Source of the DNA: Varroa destructor
Lineage: Eukaryota > Arthropoda > Arachnida > Mesostigmata > Varroidae
Direction of reading: 5' to 3'
Length of the DNA: 64,000 bases
Assembly (NCBI RefSeq): GCF_002443255.2
Contig: NW_019211454.1
Span: forward strand, 24,628,782 to 24,692,781
Below the pieces are notes generated by a model, which saw only the letters and a list, made by a program, of their open reading frames with translations, made no database searches and was not told the DNA's origin. The position numbers and the translations under genes are program-made. Below are positions 24,096-37,088 of this stretch, one piece after another (position 1 is the first letter of the stretch; the number at the start of each line of letters is the position of its first letter).

Positions 24096-25562
24096 CTGCA
24101 CACAGACCCACACGTACACAGAGTCGCCTCGTCCCGTACGTATCGAATTATGCATCTGCTATCCCAGACAGACAGTGGGTATAGGGCGTTTCTAAGTGCG
24201 TTGAGGATGACTACAACTACTACCCCCATTCTAACCAAACCGAGTGCCTAAACAAAGATAGAGGAAGACAGATAAGATTAGCACGATTTTGAGTGCGCTA
24301 CTCTGTGAATGAAGGAAATAAAAATAGCATGGATAGAAACAAACTGCTCAAAGACGGTAGTGAGATGCTGCCTCAAGCTCCCTGTAGCTAGACGACTGTA
24401 CGACGCCCTCAGTGATGATTACAAGCATCGGTCGCTGAAATAAATCCTTTTGATTAGTCGTTTCAAGAGACATACTCGAACTGAGTGGCAGAGATTGCAA
24501 GTTTCAACGCCAAAAAAAGGCTTTTTCTAAACTTTTAATGCGGTGAGCGTAAAAGTTGAAGTTCGTAATTCTGATATTGTAACCGAATGTGTTCCTATCA
24601 GAGCAACATAGCATATCAGAAGCAAGACCTTATGCTGAAGCAATATTCCAACAGAGGAGACGATAATATTAGACTTTCGTTGGATCCAATCGTTTAAGAC
24701 ATAACATCTAAATTGTTTATCCGTAAGATTCCCGAGTGCTTCCTTCGAGTGACTCGTTCGGTTCTGTAGCAATAAATCTATGCATTTATCAATAAACATA
24801 GCAATCCTACTTTGTTTAAGGTGAATAACCCCGCTGTAAAAAGAGTAAGTTGCGCCTACAATGCCGAAACCTTATAGACGCGTTCAGCCTTCGCCATATC
24901 GGGCTTTTTTTTTTTCTTCACAGTGCTCATCTATGAGCATATCGCTTTAGCGGAGCTGCTCAAGAGGATTTTGTAGGTAAAGTTATTTTAAAAGTCACAT
25001 AAGAAGAATAAGCTATGCAATTTGTATGTTTCCAGCAATTACATACAATTATCATTTAACTGTACGATAATCGCTACTTGCCGCATGGGCATAGAGAACT
25101 TGCCCGTATTCCTATACAACCTGAACGCCGTCCCTGCTTCAATTCCTGATATTGACGTGAACAACAAACGAGTAACTTAATTCGGCTTCACAGACTGAAT
25201 AGTAACCGTGGACGCCAACAGATAAGATCTAGTGTTTGTAATACTGCGTTTATAAGCCAAGTTGTAACAAGGTTATTTTGTCGGTAAGCTCCGAGGCCAC
25301 CATATAGTAAACCTATATTTGAATAGAGTTAATTAGTTTGTGATCGACATTAAGGTTGCCGAATAACAGAAGCAGACGAATTGTAGCCTTCAAGAAACAC
25401 TGAAGAACCTTGTCAATAAGGCATGTCGATAAATTACCGATACGTTGGAAAAGAACATTGGTTTTTGGATATATTGATGCTGGAGGGAGTCCGTGGTTCA
25501 AGGACCTCGCTAACTATACCACTGACGACAGAATTATTCTTCTTCACATATATTGTTTTCAG
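24096..25562. other. No exon identified
   Basis: Contains a good plus donor (AAAAGA/GTAAGT at 24845), but no matching open frame before it, and a minus frame of 90 codons (24527-24799) without splice support. Confidence 0.4.
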
Positions 25563-25749
25563 TGTGCAGATCAACAGGCTGGATGAAAACGTTCAAATGC
25601 CTATCAATTTTGCAGAGATTTACCGTTATCGTCTCGTTCTCTCGTCGAAGACATCTCGAAAAGAGGCAGCACTCCTGGTACTACTTTCTTTCGCATTGAA
25701 GAACTTGGCCATTTTCACAAGGCCATTCATCGGAAACAGACATCGCTGA
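25563..25749 (+). CDS. Terminal exon candidate, 61 codons
   Basis: The acceptor TATATTGTTTTCAG ends at 25562 with a pyrimidine-rich lead. One frame stays open to TGA at 25749; the other two close within 46 codons. It reads VQINRLDENVQMPINFAEIY, then RYRLVLSSKTSRKEAALLVL and a hydrophobic/basic end. An AATAAA at 26180-26185 could serve as poly(A) signal. Upstream exons are not identified. No family is recognised. Confidence 0.3.
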
Positions 25750-28141
25750 TATCCACGGTCCGGCTCGTGGTCCAAAATCGCGTCCACCGTCCACGGGCAT
25801 TTCCGCTAGTTGAGCTTGATATTTTCATCTCACTTTTTCGATTTATTTTGTGCGCTTGGTTTTGACGGAGTCGGGCCATCTTACCGGCAGTGTTATGCTT
25901 CCCTTGTCGACGTCCACGTCGGTCTAAAGCGCTGGTCTGTTTGGGGTTCACACAACACGAATCCAATGTGCAAGCTTCACCGACTTCTACGCCTTCAGTA
26001 ACAGATGTGACAAATTCGATTCTATTGTGAGCTTCACTTGTGACTTTTACGAAATGTCCATGTGTCCTTTATCACTATCGACGTTCTTCGCGTGGCAGCC
26101 ACGGGACTATCCTTTAATTCAAGGTCTCTGCCTAATTGTTGTGGTTCGTTCGTAATTCTGTAATTAAAGAGATAATGGCAATAAATATGACATCCGTTGA
26201 TAATTTATGATTTATTTATACTTTCTTAAAAAAAAAATCGCTCTAGTCAGTGATATATGCCCGTAGGTGTGATGCATCGGACAGTAGTTTACAAGTTATG
26301 TTGTTCTCTCTTATTAGCGGCATTTTTGATGGTCGTAGTAAATAGGATTCGATTTTAACTACAGGGTATTATTGAGTGGCCCAAAAACAAACGTATATGT
26401 ATTTGTCGGCTTCTCTGACAGATGAAGACCACCCTTACATGACTATTAGCAGAAGGTACTGCAGATAGTGATTGATTTATGTAAGAATACTATTGTTCCC
26501 TACTTTTTTAATTACAATTACTTTGGTTGATTTATGTACTAAAGAACAACGGAAAAAATTCTAGAGGCCAAATGCCTTTATAATATGTCTTTGCAATTGT
26601 AAGACACGTCTTATACTATGTACTTACATCAAAAGAGAGCATTGTACGCGCTGCGGAAAGTACGTTCATGGCGGATGCCCTAATGTACCATCCATAGCGA
26701 ACAAAATGTCCAAAAATCTAATGTTGGACAACTAAAAATCTGAGAAACTAAAAAGACGAGAAGATACGTTTTGAGATTGTCTTGATTGAAGATTTGACAT
26801 TGCTGTTACAACAGATGCTATTTTGATTGTTTGCAAACGTCCGAGCTATGAAGAGCTCGGCGAAAAAGAAGCACACTATAGAAAAAAGGGTAGTAAATGC
26901 GCCCGTTAAAGCCGGTATTGGATTTTTTTGCTTGATCAGGTGCCGCCGCACAACATTAGTGCTTTACTCGGCAACGAAGAACATAGCTATCGTCTGATCT
27001 GAGCCAACAGAATCAAGCATTTAAATGGATATTAACTATATCCGTATTCCAACAAACAGAGTTTAGGTAAATCACACAAATTTCCTTTCAAAGCGAGGTG
27101 ACAAGTTATTATTATAATTGAGTATCGGTTTGCCTAACTTACCGCTGCGACAATATTACTTCGTTGCTCGACCTCTAAAATAAACACTTCAAATAAAGAA
27201 ATAATTCTACCTTTTCTCAAGAATTATAGATTCATTTTGCGATCTTACTATGACAAAGAAACATATACGCGCTTAATAGAAAATTGCCACTGTCTTAGTT
27301 AACTGTTTGTTTTCCTGTCACTATATAAATACGAATGAATTTCGCATGACAGTTAGTGGTACGTAGGCTCCGCAGGACTTGTGTGGGTCATGCGCACCCT
27401 TTTTAGTAAATTGTTATGGTACCATGGTAGACGTGCAGCTAGCGTTACTGAAAATTTTACCGTTAATAAATGGCTACCGTATAGTTACCGTGCCGAACAA
27501 TATATCTCTTAGAATAATCCCAGATAAGTGTAGCAAGGCTTATCCCAGCTAAACGTCCTGCTGGAAACAAGTCTTTAATGCTACACGTAGGGCACGATGC
27601 CGACAGCTGATTTCAATACGAGTCACGCTAAAGTGTGACGATTCTGGTGAGATTCTGCATATATTTCAATTGGACTCACAATTACAAAGAGCCATGCGGC
27701 TGACAAGCAGATGTTTCCAACACGCCCTTAAAAAAAGGATCTCAGAAGCCTAAAATCTTGTGAATCAAAATGTATGATAAGTCAATTATTGCTACAACAT
27801 TAAATGGCGTTCAATTAGTGTTTATCTTTCCACTGTTTTTATTTCAAGAACAATAGTACTTTGGAGAATAAATCCTCTAGTAGACAGAACAAACAGTTAA
27901 GTACGTTGTCTAAATACAAAAAACTGCATTCTCTATATGCGATACACTTTGCCAGTCGTATACCCACGGACAATCATTTCGCTGGTCATCTGTCCTCATG
28001 CATCAGATCTCTTTGCCCTGAGTGTAACCATAGCAGCGGACTCATCGGCAGACAACCGTGAATGGGAGCTTCGCAGCATGCCGCTTATCAATAACGAAAG
28101 ATCTTCGAGCAATTGTTCTTTCTCATTCTCTGTCCGTAAGC

Positions 28142-28155
28142 CTCTCTCTCTCTTT

Positions 28156-28196
<41 letters not shown>
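28142..28196. repeat. (CT)6 followed by (TA)18
   Basis: Compound microsatellite: CT units 28142-28153, a short TTTATACA bridge, then TA units 28161-28196. A reading frame through it (Tyr-Ile repeats) is not a gene. Confidence 0.97.
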
Positions 28197-28197
<1 letters not shown>

Positions 28198-31106
28198 GCT
28201 ATTCATATACCATATGGTCTAGTTGATACAACACTAATCTAGTAGAACGGCTATTTGTGGTAGGTCAGTGTATACCGACCGTTTCCGCGACATGCCAGAG
28301 TAGTCAGCTGCTTTAGCGAGCATCACCTGGACCTCTCTTTGCATTTCTTGCCGATGGCAGTTGCTCGACAGCGTTGTCGGGCAAGCGCACTAGTTGGCTC
28401 CCTTGACCTAATGCTACTGCCACAGCTGTGGCTTTGAATTCTAATGAGCTCCATTCGAATGAGCAGGTTTGATCCACTCGATAAAATACCAGATATCAGC
28501 TACTCCCCGCCCGCCTTCACCTTTCCTAAGACTCGCGCCGCCGATGTCCTATAGGAACCGATCTGTCGCTACCGGCCCGCAGGTTCCTCAGCAGCGCCGG
28601 TCGAGCGCTCCAGCCAATACAGCAGCGATGCTTTCCAATTGCACCTTTTCCTCGTGCCTATCATCATCACTCTGCACTCCGCGCCCCTGTCCGTGACGGA
28701 ACGGACGCCCTCGTTTCTCCGAAAAGGAGCTTCTTAGACGCTTGTGCAACCGATATTTATTGGGGCGGAAGTTCTTACTCGCATTACTACTGTGGTAACT
28801 TACAATCTAGCCAAATCCATGCGTCATACTGTGGTTCAACTTAACGACTTTGATTTATTAACGGTCAACCAAACAAGTTCGTGATTTACTATTGCCTAAG
28901 CAAACATTTATGCCTCATAATGGTATAAGCGCTCTGCTATCTATCTATATGATTCATCGTTGAGCTGGGGCACGCGATCTGTATAACTGAACGATGAGCT
29001 TGATTGGTATTTAGTGTTCGATAATCGATATCGTTAACAAATGAATCCTATACGTAAGCGGGAGGTAACACAACAAAACATAGTAAAACATAGGGTAGCG
29101 AGAATCATAAATACGCTCTGGTTGAATATTTTAACAAAACTTCAAAAATTCATCGACGAAAAAGAGTTAGGCTGAGAAAGTGTACATATAACTTAGTGTG
29201 TAGCATACAAACGCGTTTTCAAAAGAACGATTTGTTTGTGGGGTTTGTTGTATTATGGAAAAGGGGAATATTATCCCCGAAATAAAGTGGAACATGGAAA
29301 CTATCTAGACAAAGTTCACCGCATCATATTTGCGCTACGACAAAAAAATCGAATCAAACATAGGAATACATGTGCCGCCATTATTCGAGTCAAACAAGAA
29401 TAAATACGGTATCTTACGAGAATATAGCGCCTACAACTGTAGTGCGGCCGTTTTAACCTAGAAATTTGGATGCCTCAGGTAACCGCGCACAATTAATAGG
29501 GTATCCCGCCATCGCCATGGCCGCGACTAGAAGTGCTCGCAGTAGCTAGTTTGCTTTCAAAGCAAAGCCAATGAAATCAAAACAAATCGTGCCAATGTTC
29601 AACGTTATTTATTTTCCGGCGAAGGTGTTTCAAATGCTTCGGAGTTGAGGCGGATGGTAATCTGGGACCGATTCCAACGCAGGGATTAGCACGAAGTCTA
29701 ACAGCATAACGTTCGAAGTCTGCGGGGGTTACAGGGTCATCCAATAAACGTAGCCGGTAGGTGTGGACCTATTTTGTAGAAGCGCACCGTTCACAGGGTG
29801 CTTGTGCGTTGGCCAGAATGTCGAGCTGCAATGAGATGCTTGACACCGGAAGAAGGCACCCTGAAGATTAAGGCCTCATTGTGGCTCGTTTACGGTATTG
29901 AAGTGTCATATAATAGCGACCGCTGGTGTCAACATCCATCTTTTTTTGCAATGAATTTACTGCCTGTCTCAGTGAATAGATAGACGGAGAATCTGAATAA
30001 ATTCGCAAATGTCAGAATGCTACGAGATGAGTCGTCGTTGTCCATTAGTATTGAGTTTCGTTGTCGCGTTACTGCCAGAAGGTTGGTACAACATCACTCA
30101 AAATAATAGACAAAGTACTTCTGAAGCAACTTCTGCGTTGTCTCAAAGTGACGCAAAAGCTGAAATGACCACTCCGTTCCAATAGATACAAAACAATGCA
30201 GGGAAGTTTAATGTTTTCCAGAAGCTTAAAAATTAAACCAGTATTCATGAGTAAGCAGAAGTGTCCTTGTTAACTACATTTCAGCAACAAAAGCTGCTAC
30301 CGATTTAATTTAGAAACCGTACTACATTTTGCATAGCAGATCATCCATCCTATTTAGAAAGTCAAGGCGCTGGATGCCGAGCAGTTGCTCGCAGGACCGT
30401 GCGACATGCTGCAAAGAGTTAACAGACCAATTTCAAAAACGAGCCAAGGTGACAAATAGCAAATTAAAAAAGATCTTTCAATAAAACTTACCGTTCACAC
30501 GTCATAGTCTTATGTCGACTTAATACTTACGTTCACGTATGAATAAAATACCCTTGTTTAGATCAGCTGTTTTCTTGGTGTCGATCAAAGCTCGTTAGTT
30601 AAAGGCGTTGAGACTGGTTTAAGTTTCGAGCCTTAAATCACTTGCGTTGTCCAGAGTTCGACTAGTGGCTTTCCCGACCCTGTATGTTGAAATTTGCTTT
30701 TGAAGAACCATTGTATCAACATGAATCTCTACATATTTCCAAATCAGCCGTCGCTATATTCTACAGAAATCCATTGTGAATTTTCAATCGTGTTTTGGAA
30801 ATTAGTGCAAAAAAATAGCTATTGTACTTAACTATTACGGCAATTAGGAGTCAGATTCCCATAAACTTTCATCATCATATCATAAATGTCAGCCGTTTCC
30901 ATGATGCTACAGTAATAAGTTATTATTAATTAGATTTTGAGAGGGGAGTCGAATTAATATTATTTGAGCTAGCTTTCAGAGCCTCGATAGTGGAAGACAG
31001 CTAGTCCATTAGAGCCTTTTACCATATGTACTTGCCCGAAATGATGAATAAGCGAACGTCCCTAATACTAGGCTCGATTTAGGCTTTGTCAAGATCAATT
31101 GTTATT

Positions 31107-31130
31107 ACGCACGAATCGCGTATCGTGCGT
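31107..31130. repeat. Hairpin, 8-bp GC-rich stem
   Basis: ACGCACGA and TCGTGCGT separated by eight bases. Confidence 0.5.
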
Positions 31131-31209
31131 ACGATGCTAAACGTAACATACGTATCAGATACGAAAGCATGCCCCTTCGTACGCTTTCATGTCGCATATA
31201 ACTAAGGGT

Positions 31210-31225
31210 TGTGTGTGTGTGTGTG
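31210..31225. repeat. (TG)8 microsatellite
   Basis: Eight perfect TG units. Confidence 0.95.
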
Positions 31226-31424
31226 ACTGAAAGACGTCATGCGGGCAATCCCTTAAGTAACGATAGTTGATTAACCTAACCTCCTTAGCAGTGCCATTTT
31301 CTGCGTCGGATGCTTCGATGGCTATTGTATTCTGCAAGAAATGAATATTCTAATTAAAGAAAAAGAACGTAGCGTTTCTCTGCGTTGCATTTTTTTTTCG
31401 AGTTCCCTCTCCGAACGGTGGCAG

Positions 31425-31553
31425 AAAGCGTACGACTCGTTCTCTGTTACCGTTACCAAGAAGTGGGCATGCGGTCAAGCTCACTTGTCCCCACTGCCCC
31501 ACGATATAACGGCGCCATATGATCATTGTACGCAGACATATTGCGCTACATAA
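31425..31553 (+). CDS. Terminal exon candidate, 42 codons
   Basis: A T/C-rich stretch is followed by the acceptor ACGGTGGCAG at 31424. The open frame reads KAYDSFSVTVTKKWACGQAH and LSPLPHDITAPYDHCTQTYC, then AT and a stop. The same frame is open upstream to an ATG at 31341, so an unspliced 70-residue frame is the alternative. The gap between the pyrimidines and the AG is long, which weakens the acceptor. Function unknown. Confidence 0.22.
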   Translation, partial: KAYDSFSVTVTKKWACGQAHLSPLPHDITAPYDHCTQTYCAT

Positions 31554-32025
31554 CAAATGGGTTTCGTAGAGTTTTGGCACACTAGGATACAGCAGTGACT
31601 GATATAGTTTGAACACGGCATCTTTTGTTTGCTCTATTAGTTGAACACATCGGCTGGCACCATTTGTGTCCCGCTTAAGTTATGTGACTAAGCTATTGTA
31701 AAAGATCCTGGAATTGCCACATTTCTTATTCTTTTTAAGAGCACCACACTAAAAGCCCACCATATCTCTGTTTTTTGTCAGTAAGAACAATTTAAATAAT
31801 ATATTCACCCACTTCTCAATTCACTTGTAACTTGCGTGATTTCTTAGAGTATGTCCATGCGTGCGCTCATACTAAGTGCTAACTTAGAACTAAAGCAGAT
31901 AGATAAAGGAAGCCTGGATATGATACAGTAGAAAACAAGCGATTGTCAATTGATGCTTGATATGAAAAATACGCCTTCTTGAAGAATGAAAAATTTGAGC
32001 TTGTTGGCGACCGTGTTACCATAAT

Positions 32026-32046
32026 AGCTCCGTATATTACGGAGCT
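32026..32046. repeat. Perfect hairpin, 9-bp stem, 3-base loop
   Basis: AGCTCCGTA, TAT, TACGGAGCT. The strongest small hairpin seen in the window. Confidence 0.65.
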
Positions 32047-32583
32047 CAAAAAGTGCATTACAGTAGTAATGGACAAGTGCTAAAAGGCGCACAACGGTGC
32101 CTACTTTGCCTTACCAAATGCACTGTTCTGATCATGCAAAACAGGCTTATGTAGGTCACTCATTCGAGGACTAGGTATTTAACATCGACAGAATACACTA
32201 TCTCAGAATTTCAAATCAGACAACTTCAGGATAACGTAATGTTTGCTTTCTCGGTTAGGAGTTTGAGGTTTGCTCAAGTGGCGGTAAACTGCGTTACCTA
32301 AAAGGTGATTGGGTAAGGAACAGTTTTAAAAATTTAGGTTAAAATCAATAGCCGTACTTTCCCGTCGGTAGCCAGCGTTGTCAATGCAGCCAGTGGCTAC
32401 GAGTCACGCTTTCATAGTCAAGAGAGCGATTTGTGCGTAACTTTATTTACAATTACTCTGCGTCTCATAAAACGAATCAAACTCAGCCGGATCGCACGCA
32501 CAGTCGGACAATTTGTCCATACAACAAGTTGATGTCCACTGACCAGCTAAGTTCTAAAATTAAATTTATTTCATAATGTATTT

Positions 32584-32629
32584 AATAAGTTGAAAACTTA
32601 TTGAACTCTTAGGCTAATCTCTAGCCTAA
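32584..32629. repeat. Two adjacent hairpins
   Basis: AATAAGTT-GAA-AACTTATT (32584-32602) is followed six bases later by TTAGGCTA-ATCTC-TAGCCTAA (32609-32629). Each has an 8-bp perfect stem. Confidence 0.6.
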
Positions 32630-33527
32630 TGTGGCACACTTCGTTCCCTCGTTGACACTTTTTTTTTAAATTTTAGACGAAGAAAATAATTGAACGACAA
32701 TTGTGTTACAACTTACGTAGTCTTGAGCAGGACCATACCCTGCTTTGTGCATTAAGTTGTCAACAACCGTGGCGCATTCGCGCAGCCGTTAGCAGAACAG
32801 TTTATGCATACCCGTTCGCCATCGACACATCAATAAACTGGCTTGCAAATCCGCCAAAACCCGCAATAGGATGGGCGCTTGCTTTCACTCACCGTCTTAA
32901 ACAATAGTCAGACCAAAAACCTTCACGTCGACCTCCATGGTTCTTCAATGACAAGTTTTGGCCATCAGTTCGGTGGGGCTGTAATCGCACAGGCTTCGGT
33001 CTTGACAGAATTCAGCCTTCACTGCCGACTGCTGCCGCTCAATCCATCTACGCTGCATGTAACAGCAGCATAGTTATCCTCTCTTTCTATTCCTATCTGT
33101 ACGCGGAATAAAGACCCTAGACTGCCGGAAGTAAAATGCAAGTTGCAGACCGCTCGACGCTCTGTCCTGGAGCGGAAGTACCAAAGTTACCCTAACAAGC
33201 CAAATTTTAACGTAGACAAACCACACCCGATAGTCCTTGACAGCCATCCACGTCCTTGTCTGTGACCGTTTCGATGGAAATGCATGCTAGGATATGCACT
33301 GGACGAAACAAAGTGCGTGCCGCCCACTAACAAATAGGTCTTTTGGTCATACGATGCCTGCACCATTGGAGGAAGAGGCCAAGTTTACTAAAGTTCAGTA
33401 AAACCGCTCCATATGTTGAATACGTACTTATTCCACAGATACGAATTGCGCCTGCTGCTGCGCTATCGGCTAGATAGTCTGGATTTAATGTATATGTACA
33501 GCTGATTGTAGATTGAGCTCAAAGGAA

Positions 33528-33549
33528 CAGGCAATCTATAAATTGCCTG
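33528..33549. repeat. Perfect hairpin, 8-bp stem
   Basis: CAGGCAAT, CTATAA, ATTGCCTG. Confidence 0.6.
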
Positions 33550-33841
33550 TCATACCTTGGTCAAATTGGCAGTAGTGTGAGCGAGTTACCGTGCAAATTG
33601 CAACCGCCACAAAAGAAGACTACTCTTCACATCGTTTTATTTATTCGTTTATTAGCGAACGCCCCGATGCCATAAATATATCGATAGGAAAATATCGTCA
33701 TTTCAGGGTACGAAACTGCATATGCTTCGCAATATACTGGCAGAAAGATACTGTCAGTATTCTCTCGGGGTCAGTTTCGTGAGACAATCACGGACGTACA
33801 CGTAGCCTGTCGGTGACGAGAACTGGCAAGCGTCATTGGAT

Positions 33842-34110
33842 ATGGGATTGGGGCTATTTCACTGGGTGCTCTTGGTTCATCTGTACATTTGGTTGCATTT
33901 TTCCTCCTTAGTCCTTACGCGTCTTCCATCAGAGGTAAGTGACCCATTCGCTTTAGTGCGTTCCTTTTTATTATTAAAGAAAAAATGGGTAAAAACGGTT
34001 TGCCGTTTAACGCCTCGTCTTCGTTTTGCGGTGCCATTGAATAGTAAGAGAGGGTTTCATTCTGTCAGATGCAGGCGGATACCCAAGTTAAAAAATCAGT
34101 AGAAGGCTGA
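33842..34110 (+). CDS. Candidate secreted or membrane protein, signal-peptide first exon
   Basis: Exon 1 runs 33842-33934: ATG plus 30 codons, ending in phase 0 at the textbook donor ATCAGAG/GTAAGTGAC. It reads MGLGLFHWVLLVHLYIWLHF then SSLVLTRLPSE, which is an almost ideal hydrophobic signal or anchor. The nearest compatible acceptor (TTTCATTCTGTCAG, ending at 34068) gives exon 34069-34110, MQADTQVKKSVEG and a stop. That would make a 44-residue peptide precursor. An alternative acceptor at about 34399 (CCTAATTTTAG) also keeps phase and gives a different short tail. Exon 1 is better supported than its continuation. The family is unknown. Confidence 0.38.
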
Positions 34111-35133
34111 CAGAAAGATCGAGGAAATGAGACGAAGGTGTTTTGTGGTCGTTTCCCAGCACCTCCTATCCCTATCGCGCTCTAAACTGTGTTATGCTTA
34201 CCTCCATAGATAAAGTCTGCCAGTTATAAACACCGTTCTATCCTGTTAGAGAAGGAGTAAAGCGGAAAAAACTTCCTGGGACTACGTGTAGGTCCGATTG
34301 GGCCTACGACTGGTGTTCCGCTTTCAAGCTAAATGACCATTGTTCTCTATAGAACTTTCCGGAAAGCAGCATTTCGCAATTCCTAATTTTAGTTTGTAAC
34401 TGCAACATTCACTGGATCTACGGTTCTACATTGCGCCCAATATTTTCTCGGCAACATCTGAAGAAATTTCAATTTGATGTCATATTTGCGTCTAACCAGT
34501 ATTTACCCGATGGTTTACCAATGATTCATTCTAAGCATGGTCATACGAAAAAACTCAATCCATCTTTAACATCAACACCCGCTCATCCGAAGAACCGTAG
34601 GCCGACCTCGCTTGCCACGCCAGATATTGCTACCTTGCACTAAGAAATATTTCCTATTTGGTAACAGCCGCTGCATATCATCACTGCGAGTGTGTATTTA
34701 TTTTAGCGTGAGTCCAAAGTGTGAGTGCAAAGGCAAGCGATGCGGATTCCCTCAAATGCAGACCCTTGCTTCCCACATTTGGCCAGTCTTCTTGTCGACC
34801 GTGAAAGCCGCATGTCGAAAAATTTGTCATCGTGAAGACGAATGCCAACGTCGCGATGATTAGCAAGCCGGAAGGACGAACCCTGATATTTCTTCTATGA
34901 ACATACAAAAAAGGGACTTAATAACAAGAATGCTCAAAGTGATGTATTGCGCATGAACAAGCTTAGCTTAGATATGAGTGAGCGAGATGCATGATGCTAC
35001 TGCAATATATATTGCAATGCAATTTGCTCGTAATATCTTCAGTACCCATGATTAATTAAGGCATTGCATACTAATGAAGCTAACGCATACTCTCTTGCAG
35101 ATAAATTCTAACTTAAAAAACAACGTATAAGCG

Positions 35134-35152
35134 ATGTAAACAATGTTTACAT
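35134..35152. repeat. Perfect hairpin, 8-bp stem
   Basis: ATGTAAAC, AAT, GTTTACAT. The half-site GTAAAC/GTTTAC is forkhead-like; whether bound is unknown. Confidence 0.55.
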
Positions 35153-36994
35153 TCCTGGCAAATTCGAAAAGACTTGTAGAAGTGTTCCTTATTCACAATA
35201 ATATCAGGTCCGTTTGAAGGTCCGCGTAGAAAGGCCAATAATCTAAAAATATACTTAAAGCAGTAATCCGTGATGACTTGCCTAATATAGCTAAAGCCCT
35301 ATCTTTAGGCCTTGTAAGCACTGAGAACGATGAAGGTCGATATGGTACCTTGCGTTGAGCACTTTATGTTTTTAACAATTATTTAATATGAAAATAACGT
35401 TATCACCGTCAATAAATAAATCAATACATTTAGGTTATGATTAAATTTACTTGGTTCGTATCTAATGCTAAGCGCGAGACAATAATAAACAAATGCATAG
35501 ACACGCGTCATAAGTAGCATTAAATAGGGGTTAATTGTCTTTTTTAATTGGCTGCAACGAGAAGCTCATATCTTATGGATATTCTTATGAGTCTTCTTAA
35601 CGCCGATCACTACTTGTTGTTATATATTACATTTTTAATTACGGCCGTTACATTAAAGGAACAACTTCAGGCATCCGCTTGGTAAGCTTACCGTATGGAT
35701 TGCGCAAAGTATACCATGTTTTAAACGCTGTTTATGTCCGGGCCGTTTACCAACTCCAACTAAATTCTGTATTTCAAATTTTATCTAACACTGTGACAGG
35801 GGTGCCGATCGCTAGCGCATATTCGAGGAGGTAGAAAAAAACTAAGTACAATTTATCAGAGACGAACCTAGGGCGACTTATCTGATTGGTTCCCTATGAA
35901 CATATTTAGGCAAGCTGAATTCCCGCGAAATGAAGGAATTCTCGTATCCAACTAGCCATCAAAAGCGGCACTCTCCGACTTTGCTTACAGGCAATCGTAT
36001 GCAAATGGTTACGTCGTCTTCACTATCACAATTCAGGAAAAAATGTTATCTGAGAAAATCCGATTGTAGACATTTTCGTAATTTAATCCGGACTACTGTT
36101 AAAAAATATTCTGTGCATGCTGTTTTATCAACTATCACTGTTACATTAACTTGTTTATAATTATATGTTCAGGTGTAACTGTGTGTTTATTTGTTTGACA
36201 ATTTTGCTTTAAGTTTCAATATTTAAGCTGTTTGTTGACCAGTACATCGCTTAGTGTTTAATGCAGGGACTAGCGATAAAATTACGTCCGCAGGAACGCC
36301 GACGAAAAAGTTCCCAACGAAGAACTTACCTTATTTCCGAAAAATCAGTCAATCTCACTTTAGCCAATTATCTTCGCTTTAGAGGTAAACAGAAGTAAAC
36401 GTCTAAATCCTTCCCTCCAATTAAGAGCTCAAATACAGTCGTGTAAAAAAAAATAAGTAGTATTGACTACTTGTGCCGTTAAGTCAGATGTGATTCTTTT
36501 AATTTAAGCCGATATAGTGTTTATTTCTCATTTGAACGTACCTAACAGTGAGCGTAGAGATGTTGGCCTGACAGAGGACAGCACTGCATGTAGCATAATA
36601 ATGCTAGGGCTATCCGGTAAAACTGATCAGTAACAGAAGCCTGCTTTTTCACACCAACCAAATAGTTCACACATGGACTCATGGGGCTGCTATCTGTTTA
36701 GATCTCTCGAGGAAGGTGTCGACTGAGAGCGTAGCAAGGATCGGATTGTCTTCGTAAATGAGGATTTCTTGTGCTGTACAGGCCACTATATCTGCGCACC
36801 ACCCGAACAACGGGTGCTATTCTCAGAAAGCGAGGGCCACGATTTCTATTGATCTCCTTTAGATTCGCTTATATTTTCAAAGTTACAGCTCTTCAAAGTA
36901 AATAGGAACCAAAATTAACTATGAATCCCTCGTCCTGGATTCGGCATAGATTTTATGTCGATTAGTTAAATGTCTTAGCATATATGGCCTTGAT

Positions 36995-37088
36995 GTGTAT
37001 GGTCCTTCGGGCCACGAAGACAACTGAATATTACTTCAGTGGCCTACCATAGCTGTCCAAAAGTGTATGGTCTTATATGGTCACGAAG
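36995..37088. repeat. Imperfect direct repeat, about 25 bases, twice
   Basis: GTGTATGGTC...CACGAAG occurs at 36995-37019 and again at 37063-37088. The ends match perfectly and the centre differs. Confidence 0.6.

Larger units (their letters stand above)
25750..31424. other. Gene-poor stretch with repeats
   Basis: AT-rich to about 27.8 kb, then the CT/TA repeat. A C-rich stretch at 28.26-28.75 kb has a Pro/Ser-rich plus frame (28469-28696) that is probably compositional. Otherwise nothing. Confidence 0.45.
31554..33841. other. Hairpin-rich noncoding stretch
   Basis: Holds the hairpins at 32026, 32584, 32609 and 33528. Plus frames at 32701-33073 overlap each other and have no clear edges. Confidence 0.4.

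Noticed and set aside
25727..25966. Minus frame of 79 codons, basic
   Set aside because: No splice signals, and it overlaps the end of the better plus exon at 25563-25749.
27937..28242. Plus frame of 101 codons with Tyr-Ile repeats
   Set aside because: The frame is carried through the TA microsatellite, which cannot contain stops in this phase.
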